From assembly GCF_900129815.1 (NCBI RefSeq), contig NZ_FQWX01000005.1, positions 47,392-111,391 on the forward strand: 64,000 nucleotides of DNA, written 5' to 3'. Both the position numbers and the translations under genes were made by a program. The notes below the pieces were generated by a model, which searched no databases, was not told the origin of the DNA, and was given only the letters and a program-made list of their open reading frames with translations. Source of the DNA: Asaccharospora irregularis DSM 2635 (GTDB lineage Bacteria > Bacillota > Clostridia > Peptostreptococcales > Peptostreptococcaceae). This document shows positions 17,194 through 26,114 of the stretch, one piece after another (within the stretch, counting starts at the first letter, position 1; every line of letters begins with the position of its first letter).

Positions 17194-18084
17194 TTATTTA
17201 ACTGCTATATATCCATTTTCTTCTACTGCTTTTTTACCTTCTTCAGATAATAAAACATCCATGAACTTTTGTTCTTGAGCTGTTAAATCTCCTTTTTTAA
17301 CTATTAATAAAGGTCTTTGTATTTTATAAGAACCGTCTTTTATTTTTTCAACACTTGGCTCTACCCCATCTACTTTTAATGCAGACATTTTGTTGCTATT
17401 TTGGTTTAACATACCTAGTGAAGCATACCCTATAGCATATTTATTTTCTACTATCTTAGTAGCTAATGCACCCATTGATGGAGCTTGTATAACATCTGAT
17501 TTTACTTCTGTATCGCCCATTACATTTTTTTGGAATACCTCATGTGCCCCTCCACCAATATCTCTTGTAACAACTACTATTTCTTCTTTTGGTAAAGATG
17601 CTTCTACTTCGTTCCAGTATTTATATTCTCCAGAGAATATTTTTGCTAATTCCTCTGTAGTTATGTCATCCTTTACTTGTAATATAGGATTCTCTTTATT
17701 TACTGATATTGTAAGTGCATCATATCCTATTTGAAACTCTTGATAGTTTTCTATTTTTTCTTTTTCTTCATCCTTAACTTTTCTAGATACCATTCCGAAA
17801 TCAGAAGTTCCTTCTATAACACTTTTTACTCCCGCACTTGAACCCCCTGATGATACATAAATTGATATATTTTCCTCTGGAAAGCTTGAATCTATTTTAT
17901 TCCATGTTTCGTTATCTTCTATGTACTTTGTTGAAACACTAGATACTATAGGTGCTATTGTTGATGACCCATTAAACATTATTTGGCTTTTAAACTCATC
18001 TGTTTTTTCCTGTGTACTACTACATCCAACAAATACTAAGAATGATGTCAATACAATCCCCATTATTATTGATAATTTCTTCAT
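17194..18084 (-). CDS. pstS: Phosphate-binding lipoprotein PstS
   Basis: 296 residues. Signal peptide with lipobox FVGC (Cys 21) for membrane anchoring. Phosphate-binding segments are FNGSSTIAPIVSSV, SGGSSAGVKSVIEGTSDFGM and the catalytic-looking VVTRDIGGGAHEVFQK. It delivers phosphate to PstCA. It is the first gene of the operon. Confidence 0.96.
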   Translation of the reverse strand: MKKLSIIMGIVLTSFLVFVGCSSTQEKTDEFKSQIMFNGSSTIAPIVSSVSTKYIEDNETWNKIDSSFPEENISIYVSSGGSSAGVKSVIEGTSDFGMVSRKVKDEEKEKIENYQEFQIGYDALTISVNKENPILQVKDDITTEELAKIFSGEYKYWNEVEASLPKEEIVVVTRDIGGGAHEVFQKNVMGDTEVKSDVIQAPSMGALATKIVENKYAIGYASLGMLNQNSNKMSALKVDGVEPSVEKIKDGSYKIQRPLLIVKKGDLTAQEQKFMDVLLSEEGKKAVEENGYIAVK

Positions 18085-18275
18085 TCAATATTTCCCCCTT
18101 ATGATAAATTTTTGTTAAATTTTCAATATAATTGTAGCATAATAGAGAAGAGTTTATATAAGTATAGATAAAGATTATATATCATTATATTTTAATAGTT
18201 TTTATCTATAACTAATATTAAATTTTATATTTTAATTTTCCTTTTATATTCTAATTAAATGTATAACAAAATAGA

Positions 18276-18294
18276 GGTAGCAACTCAAGCTACC
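18276..18294 (-). terminator. Terminator of the alanine symporter gene
   Basis: GGTAGC-N7-GCTACC hairpin, 14 bases after the stop on the minus strand, followed by a TCTATTTTGTT tail. Confidence 0.65.
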
Positions 18295-18308
18295 CCATAA
18301 TCAAATAT

Positions 18309-19712
18309 TTATGCTGTGTGATTTTTTTTCTTTTTCTTAGAACTTATTCCACCGTTCTTCTTAATATAGTCTTTATGTATAGACTTAACAGTTCCAGTAA
18401 GTGCAAGTAGTGCAACTAAGTTAGGTATAACCATAAGTCCATTAAACATATCAGACATAGTCCATACAATAGACACTTCCCCTAATGTCCCAAGTAATAC
18501 ACAAACACATACTATTACTCCATATATCTTTACAGCTTTTGATCCAAATAAATATTTTATATTTGCCTCTCCAAAGAAATACCATCCAATAATAGTAGAA
18601 AATGCAAAGAAAAACATACAAATTGCTATAAATACATCTCCTGACTTTCCAAATACTGATGAAAATCCTGCTTGAGTAAGTGCTGTACCTATAATAGAAC
18701 CATCTGGAGTTACTGAACGAGTTGTAATTATAACTAAGGCTGTTAGGTTTAATATAACAAAAGTATCTATAAATACTCCCATCATAGCAACAAACCCTTG
18801 TTCTGATGGGTGCTCAACTTTCGCAATTGCATGTGCATGAGGTGTAGAACCCATACCAGCCTCATTAGAGAATAGTCCACGTGCAACCCCTTTGCTCATT
18901 GCCTTTTGAATAGTAGCTCCTACAACCCCACCTGCTATTGATTGAGGTGCAAATGCTCCTACAAATATTTCCTCAAATGCCAAAGGAATATTTTGGTAGT
19001 TTACAAATATAACAATCAATGCTCCTATAATATAAAACAATGCCATGATAGGTACAATTGTTTCGGTAACTTTAGCTATTCTTCCAATACCACCTGAAAA
19101 CACTAAAAAAGCTAGTATTGCTAGTATTATACCAATTATAAGTGGGTTTATACCAAAGGCAGTATCAAATGCAGCAGCAATAGAATTTGATTGTACTGCA
19201 TTTCCCATAAATCCTAACGCTAGTATAATAAATATAGCAAATGAACCTGCCAGTATTTTACCGAATTTACCTTTAAAAGCTGCTTCTATATAGTAAACCG
19301 GTCCACCTGTTACTGTATTATCCTTACCAACCTGCTTATACTTTTGCGCTATTGTAGCTTCTGCGTATATTGTTGCCATACCAAAGAATGCACTGACCCA
19401 CATCCAGAATATAGCACCTGGCCCACCAACCGCTATAGCCGTTGCTGCACCTGCTAAATTACCTGTACCAACCTGGGCGGCTATTGCTGTGGCTAATGAT
19501 TGGAATTGAGACATTCCACTTTCATCAGCCTTCTCACTTTTCTTAAATAACCCTCCAAAAGTTCTTCTGAATCCTTCTCCAAAACCTCTTATCTGGATAA
19601 ATCTTAGTTGGAATGAATACCAAATTCCTGTTCCGACAAGTAAAAATAGTAGGATATTCTTATCCCATAGAATACCGTTTACTGCACTTACAATCTTCGA
19701 TAGTACTTCCAC
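18309..19712 (-). CDS. Sodium:alanine symporter family (AGCS) protein
   Basis: 467 residues, about 11 membrane helices. The AGCS signature GTGNLAGAATAIAVGGPG is at residues 76-93, and the second hallmark is ARGLFSNEAGMGSTPHAHA (about 273). It imports alanine or glycine with Na+ (or H+). The tail is Lys-rich and cytoplasmic. It starts at GTG 19712 with GGGGGAG 8 bases upstream. No glycine riboswitch was found in front of it. Confidence 0.94.
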   Translation of the reverse strand: MEVLSKIVSAVNGILWDKNILLFLLVGTGIWYSFQLRFIQIRGFGEGFRRTFGGLFKKSEKADESGMSQFQSLATAIAAQVGTGNLAGAATAIAVGGPGAIFWMWVSAFFGMATIYAEATIAQKYKQVGKDNTVTGGPVYYIEAAFKGKFGKILAGSFAIFIILALGFMGNAVQSNSIAAAFDTAFGINPLIIGIILAILAFLVFSGGIGRIAKVTETIVPIMALFYIIGALIVIFVNYQNIPLAFEEIFVGAFAPQSIAGGVVGATIQKAMSKGVARGLFSNEAGMGSTPHAHAIAKVEHPSEQGFVAMMGVFIDTFVILNLTALVIITTRSVTPDGSIIGTALTQAGFSSVFGKSGDVFIAICMFFFAFSTIIGWYFFGEANIKYLFGSKAVKIYGVIVCVCVLLGTLGEVSIVWTMSDMFNGLMVIPNLVALLALTGTVKSIHKDYIKKNGGISSKKKKKNHTA

Positions 19713-19991
19713 TACAAACTCCCCCTTATTATTGAATTTAGTTTGTCTGAGCTTTTTTAAGTTAATTACCCAGCAGGACTTACATTTATATCAAAGAGTT
19801 TTTTATAATTATACAAAAACTCTGAGATAGCATAAAACTAATATTCTCTAATTTAATGAATTACCTTGACGAGTTGAATTATGAAGATATGTCTAAGTTG
19901 ATTTTTAAGTACAAGGAAATTTGATACACCAAAATCTATGTATAACCAATTGGATCTAGTAGCACTAATGTAGCAGTATTTGTAATCTGAA

Positions 19992-20020
19992 TTGACATTG
20001 TTATAAATTCTACATACTAT
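19992..20020 (+). promoter_or_regulatory. Strong SigA-type promoter without an obvious gene
   Basis: TTGACA (19992-19997), a 17-base spacer and TACTAT (20015-20020): a near-consensus promoter pointing right, into a region with no recognisable open frame before the antisense of the FNT gene. Confidence 0.6.
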
Positions 20021-20022
20021 TT

Positions 20023-20068
20023 ATATTTATATTGTATATTGTTTTACCAATATATACAATATAAATAT
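20023..20068. repeat. Long AT-rich inverted repeat
   Basis: ATATTTATATTGTATATTG (20023-20041) pairs with CAATATATACAATATAAATAT (20048-20068) apart from small offsets. It begins where a transcript from the promoter at 19992-20020 would start, so it could be an operator or the 5' hairpin of a small RNA. Confidence 0.6.
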
Positions 20069-20276
20069 AGATAATATCTATATATAAAAATAAATTTTTT
20101 TGGTATTTTTTGATAAAACAATAAAAACAAGCTAAATATACTATATTACTAAACAATATTTAAACATTTTCATATTCTTATTTAATATGTTAGCTATATT
20201 CTCATTAGACATAATTTGTAATATTAGCTTTATCCAGAATTCTTGTTAATAATATTACAATTATACTCAACAAAAT

Positions 20277-20297
20277 AAGGGCCTAAAATAAGCCCTT
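20277..20297 (-). terminator. Terminator of the asr-channel operon
   Basis: AAGGGC-N9-GCCCTT hairpin followed on the minus strand by TTATTTTG, 18 bases after the stop of the FNT gene. Confidence 0.7.
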
Positions 20298-20315
20298 ACT
20301 TTATAATTAACATTT

Positions 20316-21086
20316 CTATTTTTCACTTCCAAGTATATATACCCCTGCACCCATAAATATTGCTCCACCTACCATATTCCCAAGTGTTACAGCTAATAGA
20401 TTAAACCCAGAACCTATTAGTGTAGCTCCTTGTATATAAGGTGATAACAAAGAAACTCCAAATATAGTCATATTCGCAACACTATGTTCAAATCCACTAG
20501 TTATAAATGTAAACAAACATAAAAATATCATTATTAATTTTGCACTATCACTACCAGTTCTAAATGAACAAAGTACAGCAACACAAACTAATATATTACA
20601 TAGTATCCCTCTAAAAAATAGATGCATAAATGGAGCAGATGACTTAGCTATTGAGGTACTTGCAAAAAATTCCATAACCGGTCCCTTATTTACAAGCCCA
20701 GTCCCTACAAATAATGCAGCAACAATCAATGATCCAATTAGGTTCCCTATAAAGCTATATATCCATACTTTACACATACTTTTAATACTTACACCTTTGT
20801 TTAGTGCCCCCGCTGCCATTACCATATTGTTTCCTGTAAACAATTCTGTTCCAGTCATAATTACCAAACTAAGTGCTACTGAAAAAGACAATCCCATCAT
20901 TATCTTAGTCATTGGAGACTGTGCTGATGACATCAGTCCTCCTACTGTAAATATTAATATAATTCCCAAACCTACATATAGTCCTGCAAACGCAGAAGAA
21001 ATCAGGTACTTAAATCTACTATTTTCAAGCAAATTTATTTTATTTTTTGCCGCATTAGTTAATTTTTCTAAAGTTTCCTTATGCAT
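20316..21086 (-). CDS. FNT family channel, probable hydrosulfide channel
   Basis: 256 residues with the six-helix formate/nitrite transporter fold (FAGLYVGLGIILIFTVGGLM; LVIMTGTELFTGNNMVMAAG; the half-membrane helix GFEHSVANM with the central His). It is the last gene behind asrABC. The C. difficile protein in the same position was shown to pass HS-, so export of the sulfide made by sulfite reductase is the likely role; sequence alone does not exclude formate or nitrite. RBS AGGGGAGA lies before ATG 21086. Confidence 0.88.
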   Translation of the reverse strand: MHKETLEKLTNAAKNKINLLENSRFKYLISSAFAGLYVGLGIILIFTVGGLMSSAQSPMTKIMMGLSFSVALSLVIMTGTELFTGNNMVMAAGALNKGVSIKSMCKVWIYSFIGNLIGSLIVAALFVGTGLVNKGPVMEFFASTSIAKSSAPFMHLFFRGILCNILVCVAVLCSFRTGSDSAKLIMIFLCLFTFITSGFEHSVANMTIFGVSLLSPYIQGATLIGSGFNLLAVTLGNMVGGAIFMGAGVYILGSEK

Positions 21087-21106
21087 ACAATCTCCCCTAA
21101 TATAGA

Positions 21107-22075
21107 TTAATATCTTATACCACTCCAGTATATATTTTCATTTACCTTAACTATATCTTTAAATTCCACTCCCTCAAGAGCCCACTTTTTATACTCCATA
21201 AATCCAGTCCTATCAACTATATATCCTATATGCTCTTTTCCATTTGGAGCTTCTTTATCTATATATTCACTTACATATCTGTAGGTATTTAAGATTACTT
21301 TTACAATTGAGTCTTCATCTACCCATACTAAGAAATCCTCCGCTAACCTAGGATTTTTTTTACCACTTCTACCCATTATGGCCAATCTATAATATTTTTG
21401 AGGATCTCTAGTCCAAGCACTTGTTGGACAGTTAAGTGTACATTCTCCACAACCTATACATTTATCATGGTCTCTAATTATTTTATAATTTTCCATTCTT
21501 AGTGCACCTGTAGATAATTTCTTACATTTCTTTACACAGGCTCCACAGGATATACATCTATCTTTTTCATAAATTGGATGTGTCATACCTATTATTCCAA
21601 AATCGTGTGTTCTAGCCTTTATACAATCATTTGGACATCCAGTTAAAGCTATCTTGAAATGCAAGTCGTTTGGAAATACTTCCTTTTCTATTCTTTTGGC
21701 AAACTCTGTGGTATTATATTGTGCCTTTGGACATACTTTATTTCCTATACAAGCACATATATTTCTAGTTCCTGCCGCTGGGTATCCCTTTCCCTTTTCA
21801 TCTTGATTTACATCTAACTTTTCTATAACTGGCTGAATAATTTCATTTACCTTCTCCATGTCCTCCATACTTATACCTAGTATCTCAAACCCTTGTCTAG
21901 TTGTGATATGAACCTTTCCATTACCATATTCATTGGCAATTTTAGACACTATCATCAAACTTTCTGGATCTACACATCCTCCTGGTATTCTAACTCTAAG
22001 AGAAGTCTCATACTTATGCTTTGTTATCCTAAAAGCATTTTTCATTACCTTTCTAGTGTTTATGTCTCTTAACAT
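21107..22075 (-). CDS. asrC: Anaerobic sulfite reductase subunit C
   Basis: 322 residues; the catalytic siroheme subunit. The N-terminal ferredoxin-like part is followed by the siroheme/4Fe-4S ligands CACIGNKVC and TGCPNDCIKAR (about 107-160), then two extra 4Fe-4S sites, CISCGACVKKC and CIGCGECTLNC. It reduces sulfite to sulfide with electrons from AsrA/AsrB. It lies 12 bases after asrB and 20 before the channel gene. Confidence 0.96.
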   Translation of the reverse strand: MLRDINTRKVMKNAFRITKHKYETSLRVRIPGGCVDPESLMIVSKIANEYGNGKVHITTRQGFEILGISMEDMEKVNEIIQPVIEKLDVNQDEKGKGYPAAGTRNICACIGNKVCPKAQYNTTEFAKRIEKEVFPNDLHFKIALTGCPNDCIKARTHDFGIIGMTHPIYEKDRCISCGACVKKCKKLSTGALRMENYKIIRDHDKCIGCGECTLNCPTSAWTRDPQKYYRLAIMGRSGKKNPRLAEDFLVWVDEDSIVKVILNTYRYVSEYIDKEAPNGKEHIGYIVDRTGFMEYKKWALEGVEFKDIVKVNENIYWSGIRY

Positions 22076-22087
22076 AGCCTTTCCCTC

Positions 22088-22879
22088 CTAATCCATAAGA
22101 TTTTTAGCATAAGAATAATCAAAAACCGGACCATCTATACATATATAAGTATCGTCCATCTTACAGTGACCACACTTACCTACTCCACAGCACATTTTTC
22201 TTTCATAAGAAACCCATACGTTTTTCTCAGATAAGTCCCTCTTTAAAAACTCTGCTACAGTAAATTTCATCATCATAGGTGGTCCAACAACTATTGCAGA
22301 CATATTGTTTATGTCATCTATCTCTAAATCAGGTATATATTTAGTAACAAGACCTACATTTCCCTCGTAATCATCATTCGCACCATCAACTGTAACTAAT
22401 ATATCTAACTTTTCACTCCATTTTTTTATATCATCTTTGAACAATATATCTTTAGGTGATTTAAACCCTACTATTAGTTTAAATTTCTTACATTTATCAG
22501 TATTGTTGTAAAAATGCTCTACAATTCCTCTTACTGGTGCCAAACCACTTCCACCAGCAACAACAACTACTTCTCTATTTTCATATAAACTTACATCAAA
22601 CCCATTTCCATAAGGTCCTCTTATAAAGAAATTATCCCCTATTTTATATTTAAATAATTCTGATGTAACCTTACCTACATTCCTAATTGTAAAATCTATA
22701 TAATCATCGCCGTATCCAGAAACTGATATAGGACTTTCCCCGTATTTAGGTATAGATATTTCATAGAATTTTCCTGGAAGAACATTATCAGTGCTACAGT
22801 TTACTCTGAATGTCCATTCTATATCCGTATGTTTTACTATATCCACTATTTTTGCTGAAACTGGTATATATGGATTCAT
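22088..22879 (-). CDS. asrB: Anaerobic sulfite reductase subunit B
   Basis: 263 residues; FAD- and NAD(P)H-binding reductase subunit. The FAD-binding barrel includes PGKFYEISIPKYGESPISVS, the nucleotide-binding loop is VVVAGGSGLAPVRGIVEHF, and a 2Fe-2S site sits in CCGVGKCGHCKMDDTYIC near the end. It passes electrons from NADH to the siroheme subunit. It starts directly after the asrA stop codon. Confidence 0.96.
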   Translation of the reverse strand: MNPYIPVSAKIVDIVKHTDIEWTFRVNCSTDNVLPGKFYEISIPKYGESPISVSGYGDDYIDFTIRNVGKVTSELFKYKIGDNFFIRGPYGNGFDVSLYENREVVVVAGGSGLAPVRGIVEHFYNNTDKCKKFKLIVGFKSPKDILFKDDIKKWSEKLDILVTVDGANDDYEGNVGLVTKYIPDLEIDDINNMSAIVVGPPMMMKFTVAEFLKRDLSEKNVWVSYERKMCCGVGKCGHCKMDDTYICIDGPVFDYSYAKNLMD

Positions 22880-23884
22880 CTACTTTTCCTCCTCTTTATA
22901 TATATTGTTTATTTTATCTATACACTCTGAAAGTGATATATATTGTGGACAGGCATCATCACATCTTCCACACCCTACGCACATTTGATAGCCAAATCTC
23001 TTATTAAAATCATAAATCTTGTGCATAACCTTAAATCTCATTCTTTCACCTTGCTTTTTCCTAAATGAGTGACCTCCTGCCATATCTGTATATCCATCTA
23101 CTTGGCATGAAGCCCATACTCTTCTTCTCTCACCTACATTTTCATTTTCCTTGTAGTATATATCCTGCATTGTAAAACAAGTACAAGTTGGACATACAAA
23201 ATTACATCTTCCACATGCAATACATCTATCATTGTATTCATCCCACATAGGGTGTTTTGATAATTCAACAGGGTTTATATTTTGTGGTATCTCAATAGAA
23301 ATACGGTTTTCTTTTACGTAATCAACTGAAAAATCAGTTTCCTCGCCCTCAAATATATTTAACTCTTCATCTTTAATATCTAAATAAACTTCATCATCTC
23401 TTAAATTTAGACCTATTGAGTAATTTTCACTTTTATTTGATCCCATGCTTACACAAAAACAATTTCTAAAACTTTCCTTACACCCTATAAGGACAAATCT
23501 AACTTTTTCTCTTAATCTCTCATAGAAATAGTCCTTCTCTATTCCATTTTTAAGATATATTTCATCTATTCTTTTAATTCCATTTAAATCACAAGCTCTT
23601 AAAAACACTAATAGCTTTTTATCATCTATATCACTTGTTTTATATTCTTTCTCCGTAAAATAAAATAACACTTGAGTTATAGGAAGAATAACTTCCTTGG
23701 CAGAGAAATTTGATTTTTTATCAAATTCTATATCCTCAATTTTATCTATTTCTTCATATTTTGTTATATCTGTGTCAGAAAACGTACCCTTAAAAGGTGT
23801 CGTAACAGGTGCTAATATCTTGTACTCTGACTTTAATTGTTTCAACCCCTCATTAAAGCTTGATTTACTTAACTTTATTTTCAT
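22880..23884 (-). CDS. asrA: Anaerobic sulfite reductase subunit A
   Basis: 334 residues; an electron-transfer subunit with two 4Fe-4S sites near the C-terminus (CIACGRCNFVCPTCTC around 222 and CVGCGRCDDACP around 308). The N-terminal half resembles the AsrA / hydrogenase-beta type fold. It is the first gene of the operon, with AGGAGGAGG before ATG 23884 and a CRP/FNR palindrome about 60 bp upstream. Confidence 0.95.
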   Translation of the reverse strand: MKIKLSKSSFNEGLKQLKSEYKILAPVTTPFKGTFSDTDITKYEEIDKIEDIEFDKKSNFSAKEVILPITQVLFYFTEKEYKTSDIDDKKLLVFLRACDLNGIKRIDEIYLKNGIEKDYFYERLREKVRFVLIGCKESFRNCFCVSMGSNKSENYSIGLNLRDDEVYLDIKDEELNIFEGEETDFSVDYVKENRISIEIPQNINPVELSKHPMWDEYNDRCIACGRCNFVCPTCTCFTMQDIYYKENENVGERRRVWASCQVDGYTDMAGGHSFRKKQGERMRFKVMHKIYDFNKRFGYQMCVGCGRCDDACPQYISLSECIDKINNIYKEEEK

Positions 23885-23914
23885 ACAATCCTCCTCCTAT
23901 ACTTTATTAAATAA

Positions 23915-23920
23915 ATATTA
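23915..23920 (-). promoter_or_regulatory. Putative -10 element of the asr promoter
   Basis: TAATAT on the minus strand. Transcription from it would start near 23908, putting the centre of the palindrome at 23943-23958 about 42 bases upstream, the classical position for activation by CRP/FNR proteins. No good -35 is present, as expected for an activated promoter. Confidence 0.45.
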
Positions 23921-23942
23921 ACATTCGAACAAGCTTATAGTC

Positions 23943-23958
23943 TGTGATAATTATCACA
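23943..23958 (-). promoter_or_regulatory. Perfect CRP/FNR-type operator upstream of asrA
   Basis: TGTGATAATTATCACA is a perfect 16-base palindrome matching TGTGA-N6-TCACA. It lies between asrA and the Crp/Fnr regulator gene at 24026, which is its obvious candidate ligand. Confidence 0.75.
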
Positions 23959-24002
23959 TTTTTAACAAATAATTTTACTTTATATAAAATATCTTCCAAT
24001 AA

Positions 24003-24027
24003 AAAAAGCACCTTGTTCAGGTACTTT
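24003..24027 (-). terminator. Terminator of the Crp/Fnr regulator gene
   Basis: On the minus strand AAAGTACCT-N5-AGGTGCTTT followed by TTTTATTGG. It overlaps the stop codon of the regulator and separates it from asrABC. Confidence 0.8.
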
Positions 24028-24691
24028 AATTTGACTTAAAATATTTAGAAAGTTCTTCTTGTTTTATATAAAATTTCTTACCTTGGATTTTGACTAGTTT
24101 TTTGTCTTGGAGAACCTTCATTGCCCTTGATAAAGTTTCTCTTTTACATCCTAACATATCAGCTATATATGTTATAGTTAAATCTATATTTAAAAATGTC
24201 CATTCACCTTCATCTATGCCAAACTCTTTTCCTATTCTATAAAGTTTAGCGGCCAGTTTTTTATCCATTCTTATCGATATGGAGTTTTTTAGCTGACGAT
24301 ACAACCTTCTGCTTCTATTTTGATAGTGTAGTATGACGTTTTTAGTGAGTTCAAAATCATGTTCCATTATGTCTATAAAAACTTTACTGTCGTATTCTAC
24401 TAACTCTGCCTCATCAAAAGCCTCACATCCTACTATAGAAGTCCTATTCCTATCTATCAAAATATCATTTACCAGGTCTCCTCGGCCGAGTATAAATATT
24501 ATCTTTCGTTCTCCACTTTCGTTTATTTTAAATATAGATACTTTACCATTTTTTATTATATACACTTTATCAACAATATCTTTTTCATTAAACAGCATTT
24601 CCTTTTTAGCTAACTTTTTTAATTTTCCTATTTCTATTAACCTCTTTTTACTAGCATCTTTTATTCCATCAAATATTTCTATATTATTCAT
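24026..24691 (-). CDS. Crp/Fnr family transcriptional regulator
   Basis: 221 residues: a cyclic-nucleotide-binding-like jelly roll (residues 15-125; IIKNGKVSIFKINESGERK, LGRGDLVNDILID), a dimer helix, and a winged helix-turn-helix (TYIADMLGCKRETLSRAMKVL). There is no FNR-type N-terminal Cys cluster, so oxygen sensing by an iron-sulfur centre is unlikely; the effector is unknown. It sits upstream of asrABC and probably controls it through the palindrome at 23943. RBS AGAGGG lies before ATG 24691. Confidence 0.9.
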   Translation of the reverse strand: MNNIEIFDGIKDASKKRLIEIGKLKKLAKKEMLFNEKDIVDKVYIIKNGKVSIFKINESGERKIIFILGRGDLVNDILIDRNRTSIVGCEAFDEAELVEYDSKVFIDIMEHDFELTKNVILHYQNRSRRLYRQLKNSISIRMDKKLAAKLYRIGKEFGIDEGEWTFLNIDLTITYIADMLGCKRETLSRAMKVLQDKKLVKIQGKKFYIKQEELSKYFKSN

Positions 24692-24726
24692 ATAGCCCTC
24701 TTTGTTTTTTAATATTTATTTAACCT

Positions 24727-25947
24727 CTATTTATCTTCTTTAATTTTAAACATATCATCTGCATACCTCAATGAATCTAAATATATCAAAGAGATAAGCT
24801 CTCTATTTAAATTGTAGTGCTTATTAAATTCATCTATATATTCCCAGTTGCTAAGTTCGTACTCCTTTATACATTCTAATAGTTCATATAGTATACCTTC
24901 TTTATTTATTAGTGCCATTTTAATACTATTTGACAGTTCTAAGGTATCCAAAATAGAGACTATATCATCCTCCAATATATTGTCTATCATAGATAATAAT
25001 CCAAGCATGTATGCTTCTTGAGACATATTATTATATCCTAATTTTTTGATAATCTTTTCCATAAATATAGCTCTAATTAGGGATGTTTTTGCAAACTCAT
25101 CATTATCGGCACTTGATATATCTCTAAGAAAAATAAGCATTATCCATCTTTTGGTTTCATTTATACCCAGATATACAAGAGCTTTTTTTATTGAATCAAT
25201 TTTGTGGCCCCTATAATATATAGGTGTCATCATTAAAGAAAGCAATTTATAAGTCAATGCAGCATCTAATTTTATAATATTTGCCAAAGAATCAAAGCTA
25301 GGCTCTTCTTTAGATACTTCCCTCCAAAGACGCAAGTAAGTAGATGATGCTATATCAATCCTATTTTTTGATATTATTACTGGCTTACTAAAATAGTAAC
25401 CCTGAACAAGATTATATCCATCTTCTATTGAATTTTTATAATCCTCTTGTGTCTCTATTCTTTCTGCAATAAGTTTTTTATTATTTTTATACTTTTCTGC
25501 TATTTTCTTACACATATTTGATTCCAACAAGCTATATTCAACTTTTATAACATCTATATAAGGTAATATCTCATCATATGCACCATTATCTACAAAATCA
25601 TCTAAAGCAAATGTATATTTTTTTTCTTTAAGAAATATAATTCTTTCAATTAGCTCCTTATCTAGAGAAATATCCTCTAAAATCTCTATAATTACATTGT
25701 CTGGATTAAATAATAAAGGAAGATCTGACATTAATGATTCTTTTGTGAAATTTATAAACCCGTATTTCCCATTTGTTAATGAGTTAAAATCAAATTCAGA
25801 TAAGACATTGTAGGTTAATTCCCTTGTGGCCTTATCTCCATCGACATTTGGATAGAAATTTTTATCACTATTTCTATATAATAACTCATATCCAAACAAT
25901 GACTTATCACTATTATAAATAGGTTGCCTCGCTATATAAATTTTCAT
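24727..25947 (-). CDS. EAL-HDOD (YuxH-type) signalling protein
   Basis: 406 residues. The N-terminal EAL-like domain (1-200) is degenerate: EAL is replaced by ELL in YELLYRN and the DDFGTG loop by DDFVDNGA, so c-di-GMP hydrolysis is unlikely. The C-terminal HDOD domain (about 205-390) includes LANIIKLDAALTYKLLSLM and GINETKRWIMLIFL. Such two-domain proteins act as protein-interaction modules in signalling. RBS AAAGGAGG lies before ATG 25947. Confidence 0.9.
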   Translation of the reverse strand: MKIYIARQPIYNSDKSLFGYELLYRNSDKNFYPNVDGDKATRELTYNVLSEFDFNSLTNGKYGFINFTKESLMSDLPLLFNPDNVIIEILEDISLDKELIERIIFLKEKKYTFALDDFVDNGAYDEILPYIDVIKVEYSLLESNMCKKIAEKYKNNKKLIAERIETQEDYKNSIEDGYNLVQGYYFSKPVIISKNRIDIASSTYLRLWREVSKEEPSFDSLANIIKLDAALTYKLLSLMMTPIYYRGHKIDSIKKALVYLGINETKRWIMLIFLRDISSADNDEFAKTSLIRAIFMEKIIKKLGYNNMSQEAYMLGLLSMIDNILEDDIVSILDTLELSNSIKMALINKEGILYELLECIKEYELSNWEYIDEFNKHYNLNRELISLIYLDSLRYADDMFKIKEDK

Positions 25948-26114
25948 AAAAACCTCCTTTATCGTTATTTATAACACTATATATACCATATCATAACAAA
26001 TAATAACACATTATAACCAAAAATAACAAAAATTTCATAAACTTTTGTCATTTTTGCTTAGCTAATCTAGATATTATTTCAACTCTTTAAATCATTATTA
26101 AAATTAAAAATTGT

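Larger units (their letters stand above)
19713..20315. other. 603-base gene-free region with an orphan promoter
   Basis: No open frame with a ribosome binding site was found on either strand. On the minus strand 19980-19930 reads as a short coding-like piece (ATLVLLDPIGY) cut by a stop, perhaps the relic of a gene. The rest holds a strong plus-strand promoter (19992-20020) and a long AT-rich hairpin. Confidence 0.45.

Noticed and set aside
19713..19980. Glycine riboswitch expected before the alanine/glycine symporter
   Set aside because: I looked for the conserved GGAGAG and CACCGAAGG-type segments on the minus strand and found none.
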